A DNA stretch of 64,000 nucleotides from Phoenix dactylifera (lineage: Eukaryota > Streptophyta > Magnoliopsida > Arecales > Arecaceae), in assembly GCF_009389715.1 (NCBI RefSeq), contig NW_024067666.1, positions 475,001 through 539,000 on the forward strand, read 5' to 3'. The notes under the pieces were generated by a model. The model ran no database searches and was not told the origin of the DNA. It saw only the letters and a program-made list of their open reading frames with translations. Each line of letters begins with the position of its first letter. Positions within the stretch are counted from its first letter, which is position 1. The position numbers and the translations under genes were made by a program. Positions 21,138-35,018 of the stretch are shown here, in pieces.

Positions 21138-21458
21138 GCCACCAAGGTGGTAGCACAGATGGAACGGGGTGTTGGCTTCTACCGGGGTGGTACAGATTCA
21201 AAATGCGCGGGCGTCAATTAACGCTGCCGATGGGAGCGCTACTGGTCCGCTGGTACCGAGGTGGCGCTGGGATAACGTACTCACACATGGGTGATGAGCT
21301 CAGTGAAGGAAGCCCATTGGTCGAGAAAGGTATGCGAAAACTTGCGGCCTGCATCAAACATTCTCTGGTAGAAGAAGTGCCCAATTGAGGCTGCTACGCG
21401 GGTGAGATTCACCTCTCTCCCTCCCCTCCTATTTTTTCAACAAAAAAAAAAAAAAAAA
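21138..21458 (+). mobile_element. tRNA-derived SINE with poly(A) tail
   Basis: A 321-bp retroposon flanked by a perfect 14-bp direct repeat TATTGTCGGCACAT (21124-21137 and 21459-21472). It ends in a poly(A) run of about 17. Near its 5' end are an A-box-like TGGTAGCACAGATGG and a B-box-like GGTACAGATTCAAAAT, weak matches to RNA polymerase III promoter elements. It encodes no protein; LINE enzymes would have mobilised it. The perfect target duplication suggests moderate youth. Confidence 0.85.
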
Positions 21459-23671
21459 TATTGTCGGCACATCATTCAATGCATGAAACCTCATGTCATA
21501 TCATTGAATGATTCATCAAGGCATTCTTTTTGTAATTTGATATTTTTCTGAAAGAAGCTTGGTTAGTTTACCAATACACGTGTGTGTATCCATGCATACA
21601 TACAAACCAGCATAAACATATTTACAAATATATAAAATATCTATGCGCATATGAGAACAAATATATCCGCAATTTTGCATGTAGACATGCACGCTGATCG
21701 CTCATGCAGACATCTTAACACATTAGAACACACGTGCGCATACCCACAGGGTGTCACGCTTGCATCTTGATGAAGAACTCCAACAAACATCTTTCATAAT
21801 ATAAATGAGTTGGCGAGATGGACATGCATACGCCAGAACAGGATTTTATATATTGGCCGAATGTATCATATAACAAATAAAAATGCATTTAATTATCAAC
21901 AAATACAACAGAAAAGGTCATGCATGATTTAAGGGCATATATCTAAAGATCTAGTAATGAAATTTCTATCCATACCAGCACTATAATGTCATTTTGGGGT
22001 GAAGATCAGAATTAAAAATTAATGGAAAAACAAGGATATAGGCCTATGTGAGTAGGAAACAAAAAATATCTACTCTAGTTCTATTATCAATTTGAATCTA
22101 AGAAAAATTTTAAATCGTGTTTATTTTCTTGTCTTTTTCGAATGATAAGAAGAAAAAAAAAAGATTGGGTTAAAACAAAATTACTTTGGAGTTTTATTAA
22201 CAACTTACTTGTGTAGGCAGGAACTGGTATTTTCTAAGTCCTTATGTAATGAATTACAAATACAAACTTTTCAACAAAGATATGAATTAGGAAGGATTGG
22301 TTGATAAAATATGAACCGGTGACTGAATTTTGATATACCTCAAAACAAAATATTTTTTAGACCATGTATTGGAACAATTAGGATATTGTCCAGAAGAAAT
22401 ACGAGATTGTGCTTTTGGTGGCAACATGCTATCGGGTGAGGGTGCTATATATGAGGTCAAATAATTGCATTGCAACAAGAAATATTTAAATATCAATTTT
22501 ATTGATCTCATAAGTATCATATCAAATCTCAGCAATCAAATCACTTTTTTAAGAATTGCAGGACATCTGGAATGTGCAAAGTAAAAAAGAACTATTCATT
22601 GATAAGAAACATAAAAAACATAAATAGTGATTGGATTAATGATAAAATAAAATTCTGAATTTCTAACAGTGATTCGATTTATGATGAAAAAAAAAAAAAA
22701 ATTTGGTTCAGTGTAACAATAGAAAAAAAATGATTGATCAAATTCTATTAACTCATAGTACTCATTTATGAAAGAATGTCTCTAATTGTCAAAATGATTG
22801 AATAACCAAAATCAAATTACTACTTAGCTGAATTATGAGTTCAATAGATCCTACCTAGCAGAAACACAAATAAATCTTGCTCAATATAGATAATCACTTA
22901 TTTACAAATTTCAGGGGAGGCTAATAGTTTTCATTCTCATATCACGGAAAACTCTTCTCTTCGCTTAACTCTATCCTCTTCCAAGGATATTTTAGTTCTA
23001 AATTCTACTGGAAGTAAGTAATCATATTTAGTCAAATACCTAATGACAAACTTATTACAGTATTTTCAAACAAATTCTTGAATGACAAACTTAAAAATCA
23101 TCTTATTAATGATAATGATGATATTGATGATAGTAACGATATTGATGATCATCTTGATAAGCTGACTATGAAGAATGTGCTATGTATATGATGCCGAAAA
23201 TAAACCACTGTGATATCATCCTTCAATTTGAGTTCAAAAGGCTCTGGCATCATCCTCATGCAGGGAGACAACCAAAGCAGTGGAGATAGAGGAAAGCACA
23301 GAGGCGATGCAGGTTTAGTGCGCCGTTCTCATGCTTGGTCGCCGGTAAAACCAACAGATGGCCCATCTCAAGCAGAGTCCACAGCAGAAGATAAACACCA
23401 GGAACAGAGGAAACCTAGGCTAAAAAGAGAGATCGCCATAGCAGAACATTCAGCAAGAAGAAATTACAGCATCATATTCATATACAACAATTACACTGAA
23501 AACAAGAATTATATACCCACTCTAACCCTAAAATTCTCTCACTACCCAGCTTCTTTTTCTTTTATCCCTCCTCACCAAATTTATACATGACTTTATACAG
23601 GAAAGCTGAAAGGATGCACCAAAGTGCGGATGATGACAATGACAGGCAGATAGAGACAACTTCCAGTTCAT

Positions 23672-26600
23672 TCACTGCCTCTTGGCCAATGTTTTCTTGA
23701 GGCCTCTTAGAATCTTTGCAAACCACATCACGTTCATGACAAACAGTGCTGCAGGCACCACAAAGCTCAGGAGGTAACCAAGTTTATGCATCTGCTTGAT
23801 CTGTTAATAGATGCGAAGAGTATGACATAATGGTTAGCATGAATCAATGAAGAATTATAATTTTGGGTAAAAGAAGATGCAAGACATACCTGATCATAGT
23901 GAAGATAGATGTGGTAAAACACGTAGATGAACAAAAATATTCTTGCTACCTACACAGAAAATTACATTCAGTTAGACAGCCGACTTGTACTAGATTGCAG
24001 AACATTCAAAAGATTTATGAGCTGGTAGGAATAGCATTAAACAGAAATATGGTTTAGATCTGGAATTAACTATTTGGGAGTTTGATTGTTTAAATACTAA
24101 GGCAGCAGTTTAGAGTTTACAAAGTTTCACCAAATGTTAAGTGGCTGAAATTTATACACAATATATGATCTAATTTAGATTTTCAACTGTAACCAGCCAA
24201 TAAGTTTTGCTCATGCACTTCTATTGTTGAAATGAGGGTTCAAACACTTTTAGATTGTGCCAAAGGATTTCCATTCAGGCTTTGTGTTTATTTCAATAAC
24301 ACAACACATTTTTTTTAATTGAATAATCAAGAAAATTCTTTTAGAATAATAAAAAAAAATACATGGTAAGTATGGGACGACCGCAATGGGAACACCTGGA
24401 GTATAACTGCCATGTATGTTTCTTCCACTCAGCTTTTCAATTCAAATTCATAGCTCTGCGGTGGGCAGTTTTGTGGCCTTGGATGTCATGGGATAATGCC
24501 CAACATAACCAATTAGTATCCTTCTTTGATTTGTGTGTTCTATTCCAAGATCATCCATTTTCTTTTCCCTTCTTGACCTGTGTCAGTGCGTGTGCATTGA
24601 TTTAATTGGGCTAAGCTTAATTGATCAACATATTGATTTGTTGCTTCATAAAATAAATAAAAGCCATGTTTATCAATCTCAATGCTTCTGTTATTTTGTT
24701 TATTTGTATTTCCATTTATTTTCTATAGAAATCCATATTTAAAAAATAAGTTATAAAATCAAATCATATTCTTATCACATGACACTGTCGCTCAACTGGA
24801 TAGATCTTTTCTCTCCTTTTTCTAATTATGTCCTGCTTCTAAAATTTTATAGTTACGCACAAATTACTTAGGATATCAATTAAATGCCTAAGTGCATAGT
24901 TACCAAGGTTATTTCCCCATTTAAATACTTAGAAAGAGGTTGTACACTGACAAGCCTAAAATTCTCCCCCTGGATAGATAATTTTGCACTTCAAGATTCG
25001 GTACAGCATTTTCTTGTCCTTTTTTTCCTGTTTTTGGCTTTATAAGCTGTGACTCCAAAGGCGATTCGACAACTGATAGAAGACTAAGCTACCAATGTAG
25101 GACTCTTATATAAGTTTACATAACGTATCTGATTAAAAATCACTTTTTTTTTGAACTAGTACGAGATTAGTGAGTGTAACTTTTTCTATGTCCAAACTAC
25201 CCATCCATATTTTCAATTTATATAATGGTAACTCCTTTTTCCAAAATATTGCCAAAAGAAAAAAGCGTATGAAAGCACGAGTGCTAAGTTGCTCTATTCT
25301 TTTAAATCTGCTAAGTCTGTGCAGTGAGTTTTAGGTACCTTTCAGTTTACAACATACAATAATGAAAGCCATCTATTCTACTCACCAGCCATGCAAAGAA
25401 CATCATAACGCCATTAACAAGATATGCCCTCGACCTTTTCATTCCTGCAGTGTCAAGAAACCTTCACGAAACAGAAGATGCCAAAAAGTCAACAGGTGGA
25501 AATACTTGAAGTTTTGTTGTTTGATTGCACCTTCAACAAAATTACCATCGCAAATTAATCCCTGGAGTGGTTGTCTCAGAGATGAGGACCATATACGTGT
25601 ATAGCTGCCCTTCCCCAGATAACATGGCATACGCTATTGCACATACTGAAATGATATGATGGAGAACCTGAAAAAGATATCACCATATCAGTCCACTGTA
25701 ACTCTGGAACAAAGTGACTCTCTTGATTGATATATGAAGTGATAATGAAGATCTATAAGGCTGTGTTTGATCACAAATGTGTCACACAAAAAACAGCAGT
25801 CAACATATAAACAACAGAGCACATGTCCAAGCTTAAATAAGGCTTACAAAGATCACTACTTACATACTCCATTCCACCAAGGGAGGGATATAGCCAAAAT
25901 ATCATGGCAAGGTCCGTGATAAAATACCCAACAGAGACCTGTAAAAATGTAAAATTAAATATAACCTTAAGAAACATATGTTCAGATAGCAGAACAGTAG
26001 TATAAACAAAGACATATTGCATGATAGCAAACTAAAAGATAGAGATGTCACCCCCAATGTAAAAGTGGAGAGATTGGAACTTCGAAATGTAATTAGCCCC
26101 TCAAGACGGTCAGAGAATAGATCCGAGAAGAACACAAAGTATAATGACATTATCGTGATAAAAATGGCATGTGCACTAGACATACCCCTGCAAAATGGTT
26201 CAAATGAATATGAGAAAAACGTACAACACGGATGCAGGTAGCCTGTGATTTCTCACCGATTGTTCCACTCAATCCGTTGAATCTTTGTAAGAGAAGCATG
26301 GCCCTTATAGTAAAATGGACTGATTAACTGAGTAAGATCATATGCCTGTTTAAGAGAACGGAAGACAACAAATATAACAGCTTAGATAACTGAAAATCTA
26401 TGTAAAATCTTCCGAAACTATGAATAAAAGAAATATAATCACACTTGGTGAATAGTTCAAACTTCAAAGACCTTCAAAACAGAGGAATATTTTGATTTGC
26501 ATACATGTTTAGTGGTGTAGTTCATGATCAACAGCATGGACCTCCAATTTGGATGGACCATCACTGACTTTTGACGTCAAATTTTTTACTTAAGATTTAA

Positions 26601-27575
26601 CATTTAGTGTGTGGTCCAACACTATATATACACACATGTATAGTTGGGATGAGACTTTATGCTTATGGTACGCATACGTGTGTGTGCGCGCGCGCGCGCA
26701 TAAATAGATAATACTTTTTGTTGTGGCCCAAAGATTTTCATCAACTACCTAAGTATGGCAAGATGACATAACCTCCCTACCATGGAACGGTCCTGACCCA
26801 TGCTATTTCCAACTTTCCCATTTTCTTCATAGCTCTAGAATTTGATTCTAAATATGCTGATAACATTTTGTTGATATTGTTATTGTCAAACCAAGTTGGT
26901 TGACTAGGACTTTTGATATTCATTTACATCAATGCTGCTGTCCATCAATTATCACAATTGCTAAATTAAATATGTTACATCCTACCATATAATCTTTAAT
27001 TAAATTATTTCCATCCACTACCAGATATATAAAAGTATGATTAACAGGCATTTTCCATTATATTTCTTAGTTGTTGATAACTAAATTTAGAATGAAACAG
27101 CAAAAGGTAATGAACAGTGCTGTCGAATATGAGAAGTAGAAAGTAATAATATAAAGCAGACTTTCAGTTACCATATTATTGACATTCAGAAGTAGAAAAT
27201 CACAATAGCTTTCCATACTAAGCAACTCTCTTCTTAAATCTACTGGTCCAATATTTTTTTTTTAAGAGAAAGTAATATGGTGTGAAACCAGTAGTGTTAA
27301 TTTTTTTAAAAGAAAAGCTATAATCTCTCCTCAATACAAACATATCCATTTTTATGGACAGAACTACCTGCATTTATGACCAATATGTTTCATGTGCAGT
27401 TGTACGTACACTTAGTTACATCAATAAGAAGAACATGCTAAGTAAGGCAGATGAGGTATACCATCTTGCACATGAAAATGCCCCCAAGCACAGAGGTGCA
27501 TGGGACAAATGGATCTGCTAGCAGGTACTCTCTAACCAGTACCTGTGCCTGGTACTTATAGGTCTTGCTTGCCAT
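23672..27575 (-). CDS. TLC-domain (TRAM/LAG1/CLN8) membrane protein
   Basis: Eight coding exons, 5' to 3': 27462-27575, 26257-26345, 26052-26187, 25864-25938, 25546-25667, 25386-25461, 23890-23949, 23672-23800. They sum to 801 nt, a 266-residue protein. It opens MASKTYKYQAQ. Recognisable TLC-family blocks are KIQRIEWNNRG, MSLYFVFFSDLFSD, MIFWLYPSLGGMEYVLHH, SEGTTPGIN-like ISETTTPGINLRW, and a C-terminal KKTLAKRQ that may act as an ER-retention-type basic tail. Around five to six hydrophobic spans are visible. Closest known plant relatives are TMEM56/TLCD4-like proteins such as At1g31300; their lipid-related function is poorly defined. All introns are GT-AG. Intron 25462-25545 is only 84 nt. 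The exon holding the start extends to 27593 with an acceptor, so a 5'UTR intron is present. Confidence 0.92.
26672..26701. repeat. (GT)n(GC)n microsatellite
   Basis: A short alternating purine-pyrimidine run (GTGTGTGTGCGCGCGCGCGC) within the first coding intron of the TLC gene. Confidence 0.85.
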
Positions 27576-27593
27576 CACTGAAGGCTTAGAAAC

Positions 27594-30564
27594 CTGCAAC
27601 ATAAAATTTATCTTAACCAAAAGGTCTAGCTGGAGGAATATAACAAAAATCTTTAGACCATTGAAAGCCGGAAAAACACTAACAGGATTTATAATAAGAT
27701 CATCCAGAGGAACACCTTCATATTCATTATGAAAGAACATAAAGTACAAGAATGAAAAAAATCCTTGTTAACATTAATTATAGCCTCACTTTTCACAAAA
27801 TACACAGAAATAACATGCATAAGTGTGCATGCACAAATGCACATATGCATGTAGACAGAAATAAACATATATGTGTACTGAAATATACAAATGAAAAGAT
27901 CCATTGTAAATAATAGTTATATGTTTTTTTTTTCAAAACATACACACAAAAATTCCTGCACAAGCTACCTGCTAAACATGCATGCACGTACATGCAGACA
28001 TATAGAATAAGGCTAGGCCCATTTGAGAAAGGGTACGCATGCACGTGTAAGCATAAACTTCGCCCACCCCTTATAAGGCCATTAGAGCTCTTCTCCCAGG
28101 TTTCACTTACCCTCCACATATCTCTGTCTACCTAGATGCCAGCCACTAAACCCCTCTTCCAGACTCCCCCTAGAACACCTCTCCCTCACCCCTTCGAGTC
28201 TTATTACTGACTCTTTCCAAGTGCATGAATAGGTCATGTTTGGCTTAAAATAAGTGCTCGCTTGTGCCTGGCTCAATTAGAAAATGAGCAGAGCAACATA
28301 TTTTAAAGCTCAGCTCACAAACAAGCCAAGCATGAAAATTAATGGCTTGCAAAAATCAAATGGAGGCTTGCCTTGGCTTGACAAGAAGCTCAGCTCAAAG
28401 CTTATATGACCCGAGCTAAAGGCCCTATGCATCATAGTGGCTCTATTAACATCTTCAAGGTAACACTCAGTTCAGCACTTCAGATAAAGCTCGATCATCC
28501 ATCTCTTCTAGCTTCACAACCCCTTTCCAAAAATTAATTATCCTTCTTGATATGCATCCCAACCTTCTCCAAAGAAATGTGTTCCCTTTTCGCTAGATTC
28601 AAAGGGCAACATCTAAAATTTTGATACGAAGTAGAGCTAGATATTGTGCAAAACAGCTCTTTGCAATGTAGTTGTCCCACCATAAGATAAACTAATTTCC
28701 CAACCAGCAAGTTGCTTGAAAAAATCTCTCAACAACAGGGTCTCAATCATGCCCCATGTATTCTTGAAGACCAACATATGATATTAAATTGGGACCATAA
28801 TAGTTTCGTAAGTTAACAGGTGGAAATTCTTTAGAAGAACTTTCAAAATAATTGAGCTACAAACTAGTCAACCATACAACATCACAACATTAAACTATAT
28901 TATAATTGCTAAACATTAGTATACACACACTGAAATTATGCTCAGACAGCTAATCATTGACAAATATGGAAACCCATACAAGTATACAGGCATCTACTCT
29001 GCACCTCATCAAACTACAACCTTCGCTACAATGAAAAGAACAAGAGAAGAAAATGGGGCTGCCTATCTGACACTCTTATTACCACCTCCATGAAAACCTT
29101 GAGGGAAAGGATTGGTCAACCCAGAAAATCTGAAAAGCATTCCATCTAACCTTAAGGTAGACGTGCAGTTTTCATGCAATTAGTCCAACTTCACCTACCC
29201 TTGTGCAACAAGAACAAGAGAAGAAAATGGAGCTACCTATCTGACACTCTTATTACCACCTCCATGAAAACCTTGAGGGAAAGGATTGGTAAACCCAGAA
29301 AATCTGAAAAGCATTCCGTCTAACCTTGAGGTAGACATGCAGTTTTCATGCAATTAGTCCAACTTCACCTACCCTTGTGCAACACCAAACACATCTAACC
29401 TCTAACTAAATTGTTATGACATTTCGACTTTATCTTATACAATACCATGGAATAACCATACAATTGCATGTGTCAAACGACTCAAGCAACCAAAATGTTA
29501 TCAGCGATGACTAAATCTACCTATAAAGTACAATGCTAGTCTAATTTATCAAGTTCACCTATCTGGCCTCAAATCTAGTCGATAAAGATGTCAGCGATGG
29601 GTTTATCTTCTAGGGGAGCATGATGGTGAAATAACCATGGTTTATAATGCTTTAGAAATAAGATAATTCTTAATTGAAGAAAATCCTTTGAAAACTAGAG
29701 CTTACGGAGTAAGTGCTACTAGCCAAGAAACAAAAGCAAACACCAAACTTAAAATAAAAAGGAATCTACACGATTACAAGTGTCAGAAATATGTTCAAAA
29801 TACCCATAGCATCGTACTTTCTTGCAACTATCCATTCATGAACTCTAATCTTAAGGACAATCATGGTGGGAAAAGCAAGCACGAAATACCCTTACAGCAA
29901 TTCTCATCTTACATAAGAGATTATTTAATTTCCATAACCCACTAGCTGAGGACAAGGGACTGAGAGAATGCTAATGAAATGAAGAGCAGGATAAAAAGAA
30001 CATACAGTTTCAACTCGGCACATGTTGCCATCAATAAATAAGCTTACAGACAAAACGAAAACAACTACATTACAGCAATTCAATTTGAAATACATTCATT
30101 TCAAGCACATGCATAACCATGTGTTTCAGAACCATAGCAATAAAGAGAATCCAAGAGATTCCCTTCCCCCTCCTCCTCCCTCTATCTGTCTAATGAGCAA
30201 ATAAAACAAATGGAACATTGCATTAAATCCACAAATCCCAACCCCAGCATCGAAAGAATCTATCTTGAAACCGAATCGGGGGGCAAATAACAATATCTAA
30301 AAAAAAATGTTCTCATAAATTTCTCCTACATATAACCGAAAACAGCCATCAAAACCAGAGCTTTTACAGAGAATGTGCAAAGAAAACAAACCCCGATCAC
30401 AAATCAAGCAACGAACCGAATCCCAAGCCACGATTTTTCGATACCGGATCGGAATTGCACAGCTTTTTCCGCGAACAAACAGCAGAAAAACGAGCGAAAG
30501 AGAGGAGGGCAACGACAGGAGGACGACGGGAAAGAGAAGGAGACGAGGGGGCGAGGCGTGATAC
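27594..30564 (-). other. Probable 5'UTR intron of the TLC gene
   Basis: The start-codon exon begins after an acceptor (TTGCAG|GTTTC at 27593/27594). A plausible donor AAG|GTATCA lies at 30564/30565 after a short GC-richer stretch. The roughly 3-kb interval holds no coding exon. It contains microsatellites, a 174-bp tandem duplication and an old interspersed element with GCTCAGCTC-type phrases at 28.2-28.45 kb. Confidence 0.5.
29036..29383. repeat. 174-bp tandem duplication
   Basis: Two nearly identical units. The phrase AAGAAAATGG occurs at 29047 and 29221, and both units end with CCCTTGTGCAACA. Only a few differences are visible, so the duplication is fairly recent. Confidence 0.9.
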
Positions 30565-30760
30565 CTTGGACTACGGGATTGGGAGGGCGAAAGGATTAGG
30601 CAAGGATTGAGATGGATTGGAAACCAAGGGATGGAAGCGGACGCCACCGTCCGTCCCAAAAGGACGAGCCGGGAGGGATTCCCACAAACACCCAGCGACG
30701 TCTCCATCCTCTATTACCAATCAATAAAAAAAATACTCCTCTCCCCGGGGGAATCCATTT
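30565..30760 (-). promoter_or_regulatory. Probable 5'UTR exon and promoter of the TLC gene
   Basis: Locally GC-richer sequence upstream of the proposed donor at 30565. No TATA box was identified with confidence. The right limit is approximate. Confidence 0.4.
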
Positions 30761-33544
30761 ACGAAGGTCAGTTCTGTTCCCAGTACCTGCAGTCTTCCCC
30801 CTTGAATGGGATGTCTCATCCACCGAATGGCTCAGATTGATGGATTTTTTTACTGACAGGGTTGAGATAAGGACTCAACAGGGTTAAAGCAACTGAGCCT
30901 CAATTAATTCCTTTGTGAAATCGTAGGCCCTGCAATCATTCATTATTTTAGTTTTGGAAAAATACTTTTTAAAATATTGCTGCTCGTGGCAGCAGTGGAT
31001 TGGTACAGCACACCGCAAATAAGTGAGCCAAAGCCATATATTTCCCCCTTTTTCTTTTTTTTTTATAGGCCGAATTGGCCAAGGTACAGGCTAAAATAAT
31101 AATATATATGAAATATTCTTGCACATCAACCACAAATTTATATGAGTGGCCCAAAAAGTATCAGAGTCCATCATCAACTCACGAATACCTTGCAATAGCA
31201 TATATTCATTATTAGTTTTATACTGACCTTAGATCTACTCGATCTTCATAAACAAATTTGGTGAATATAATTCGTTCATAAGGCAAATCGTGCATAGATG
31301 ATGCTCTTTCAGAGAGCCCTCAACTCTGCTTTAAGAACGGAGATACCATAATTTTCTTTAGAAGAATGCTTAACTATAATAAACAATATGCATATCCTTA
31401 ACTTCTCTTCTTAAAAAATGAAAAAGACGAGCTTCAAAAGGTATTCTTCCAATAATATCATTGGTTCATCTATATTTGGATAGATAATAATGTCTAATAC
31501 TCGATGTAATATGTTAAGCATGTTTATTTTTGATATGATTATTATTAATATTCGAAATCATGAATGTTTATTTTTGGTATTTATTATTTCTAAGGCCACA
31601 GTTATAAAAACAGGATAAGACTGACATGCCATATCAAAAAATTGGTAAATTGGATCTAGCTAGTTGGATTTTTACATGGGATTGAAAATGCATTTAAGAA
31701 GTGCTAACTTGGCTAGTTTTTAAAAAAATAATTTGCTCGCATTAGACTGAAAACATTGAAATCATAATAAATAGTGGTCGGGCGTAGATTCAATCTCTTG
31801 TTTGATTTTAAAGCTCTCAACCACCAAGATAATTTATGGATTTTGGTAATTTATATAGTGATAAAAATTATATCTATGCTATTTAAAAGGTGTTTATTTG
31901 CTCAATATTTTAACAATCAATTTTTTGAATAATGAAAATAAAAATGTCAATAAAGTTTACATTACTTTCTACATTATATATAACTTATATTTTTTAAAAA
32001 TAGATGAATCATAAGTTTTCTATTTATATTGCAGTCAAAGAGAGTGTTGAGTGCATATCAATGAGTTCTAAAAAGTTAAAGTGAAAAATATCCTAAGACA
32101 TAGTTTTGCTCTTTCTGAAAGGAAAGTATACACTCTTTTTGGTTCTGAAATCAATAAGAGGATATTCAAATGGAAGTTACATACCATTAATTATGATGTA
32201 AAATGTAAAAAAAAAAAGTAAAAAAATAAAAATTATATATTTTGATGGCCTCTGACATTTGCATCGTGTAAATACAAAATTAGATGGTTTCCATTGTATA
32301 TTAAAACATATAATAAAGCATTTAATTTAAGAATCTACCTTCTTTTGATCATGACCTATACACATGTCAAAATATATATAGATAGATTGAAAATCAATAG
32401 AGATTGCAGCAAGAAAAATGATATCATATCATTTTAACCATTCATTTTTATATCTACACAAAAGACATATATTAGAGACCACAAAAAATGTGATCTTTGG
32501 TTTTAGACATTTTAGTATTATAAATCATGATCAACGGTATGGATGTTCTATTTAAATTCCCTATGATTGATTTTAGAATTGCGAGGAAGAGTCTTATCTC
32601 ATAAAAAACAAAATTCGTCTCTTTTTCTTATCTTATATATAAATTTTTTATTATTTTCTATTTATAAATTGTTCGAGCCTATCTTGGACCAATAACCCAA
32701 TAGCTTTGACAATTTGACTGGGTCCATCACTAATCCAGTTTTTAAAACTATGTCTAAGCTACTAGCTGGAAAATAAGGAATTATTTTTTTATTTAGTTCC
32801 TGTAGAATTTTTTCTCAATTGTCAGTCTTATTAACCAATTACTATTTCTATCACCATCATCGTCGTCATCGTCATCATCATCATATATTAATAATAGCAA
32901 CAATAAAAAATAACAAGTATAATAATACCAACACAAATAAGAAATTTGGATTAAAAAAAAGATGCCTTATCAGTTTGTTATCTAATACATAATTTCTTAG
33001 ATGTCATAAGTGATTGGCACCCATACAAGCTAATTGGCAAAGGCATTCAATGATTTTGAATTGTTTTTTAAAGAACAATGATTATGACTTGTTTAAGAAA
33101 TTCGGATACAAAAGGGATGCCTTGTCATTGTCTACCACACAATTTCTTTGAAGTCGTTAAGCGATTGGCACCAACACAAGCCAATTGGCAAAAGCTTTCC
33201 ATGACTTCTTTGAAAGCGACGATTTTGAATTGTTACACCACTTTGCACTCTAGACAAGTCCAAATATAACCCTATTGGCCTTCACGTTGGTGAATCACGC
33301 CATGGAACTGTATTTCTTTAAGGCTCAAATTTTTTTTTTAAAAAAAAAATCATAAGTACTGAGTATATTAGGATATTCTATCTATCTTGTGCTGGCTTGA
33401 TGAGGTCCCATTGGGCAGAGTAATTGACCGTTGGATATCATCTCTATGTTCTTCATGGCTAATGTGATGATCAACAGATGTTGAAGTAACAATTTGGGAT
33501 GATGTAACAAGCTAAGGTCATTGCAGCAAGTGTGTGGAATAGAT
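30761..33544. other. AT-rich intergenic region
   Basis: Simple AT-rich sequence with A/T runs and a TCATCG trinucleotide patch near 32860. I see no gene or intact transposon. Confidence 0.6.
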
Positions 33545-34080
33545 TTTTTTTTTTTTTTTGTGCTAAAGCAGATATATCATATATGGCGGGTACGAATACA
33601 TCTAAGAAAGTTATAAGATAACAACTTCCGGAGCGCTCCGAGTAAGTCTTTCTTCCCCAAGCAAAAGGTTTCCCCAGAATGGTTAGCCACGTAAGAGGCT
33701 ACCCAATGTGCTGCCCCATTAGTCTCACGGTACACATACTTTGCTTGAACGGTCATCCCCACACACACCATAGCCCGAATGTCTTTAAGCAGCGGGTGGC
33801 TATCGCCCACACCACCCGCGCTCCACTGGATCCAACCGATAATTATCGTCGAATCGCCCTCCAGTACTACAGCACGTGCAGGCAAAAAGCGTTGGACATA
33901 ACTCAAGCCGGACTAGGCTATCCTCAACTCCACCTCCGAAATCAAGATGTCGAAGATCTGGCAGCCCCTAGCCGCAATCACTCTGGAGTCCGGACGGAGT
34001 TTAATCTGCAGAACTTTCTCTGGGATGACATAACAAGCTCCTCGTCTTCCATTGGGTCTCCATATCACAAATGAAACAGT
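33545..34080 (-). mobile_element. LINE 3'-end fragment with RNase H remnant
   Basis: On the minus strand, a frame from 33906 to 33577 encodes an RNase H-like segment (AVVLEGDSTIIIGWIQ, then YVYRETNGAAHWVASY). This is the plant RVT_3 type found at the C-terminus of LINE polyproteins. It ends shortly before an A-run (T17 on the plus strand, about 33546-33562), the expected poly(A) tail. An in-frame TAG interrupts the frame just upstream (near 33920), and no reverse transcriptase is present, so it is a 5'-truncated dead copy. No target duplication was found. Confidence 0.75.
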
Positions 34081-34969
34081 GATGGATGGTGGTACTACTC
34101 CAAGAGGGGAAATTAAGGAGATAGCTCATAACTTATCCTGCAGTAATGGTCACCATGCAGGGTTGGTGATAATAACCATAGTCGGAAGACCTGGGAATCT
34201 CCAATTAACAGGAGAAACATGCCAATGATATATACGAGCACAGAGAAAGAGAGAGAAAGAGAGAGAAAAGAATGGCCGATCATTTCTGAACAAATAAGCC
34301 CCAAACAACCACACAAGAGGAATTATTTCTTCTCTCCTTGTCCCTTTTTTTCTTGAAAAAGATAAAAAACTTATCTAAGAATCCAATCCATATTTTTCTG
34401 AACAAATATTTTCTAGGAAAAATTTAGATAAAAAATTTAGAAATTGCATTATTACTTTCTCAGTTAAAATGCTAAAGTCTATCCATTTTTTCATAATATT
34501 TTTTAAGATTTTTTTGCATGAATATCATTCTAAAAATTTAAATTTGCATAAATATTCTTTTAAAATTTCTATTTATTTCTGTACCATATAAAATACTATT
34601 TTTATACATGTGCCCCTTCTAACACCATTAATAAAAACCATATTTATTTTAATTAAAAATAAAATGAAATTTTGAAATTACTTTTTTGTCTCCTATTGCG
34701 ATCGTTTTATAAATGTTTCTTTTTGCACATCTACCCGTTGAGAATATTTTAGTCATTTTAATTTAAAACCATTAATTTTTTAACGATATTAGATGGCGTA
34801 GATACATATGCAAAAATAAGGATAAAAAAAGAGAGTAGAATAGCAAAACAAGTATTTTACGAGGGTATACATGCAAATAGCAATTTTGAAAAGATATTCA
34901 TACAAAAATCGATATTTAGAAAAATATTCATAAAAAAATTCTATTTTTTATTATATAAATATAAAATAA

Positions 34970-35018
34970 AATAATATAATATAATATAATATAATATTAT
35001 ATTATATTATATTATTGT
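34970..35018. repeat. AT-only palindrome of TAATA/TATTA units
   Basis: A run of ATAAT-type units is mirrored by ATTAT-type units, so the segment can fold into one long hairpin centred near 34994. Confidence 0.8.

Larger units (their letters stand above)
19804..23671. other. Intergenic region, protease to TLC gene
   Basis: No convincing gene. It contains a 12-bp hairpin at 20503-20544, a SINE at 21138-21458, AT-rich sequence, and from about 23.2 kb the presumed 3'UTR side of the TLC gene. The 126-codon plus-strand frame at 23210-23590 has no recognisable domain. Confidence 0.6.

Noticed and set aside
23210-23590. 126-codon plus-strand frame opposite the TLC gene 3' side
   Set aside because: No domain and low-complexity C-terminal half; likely chance.
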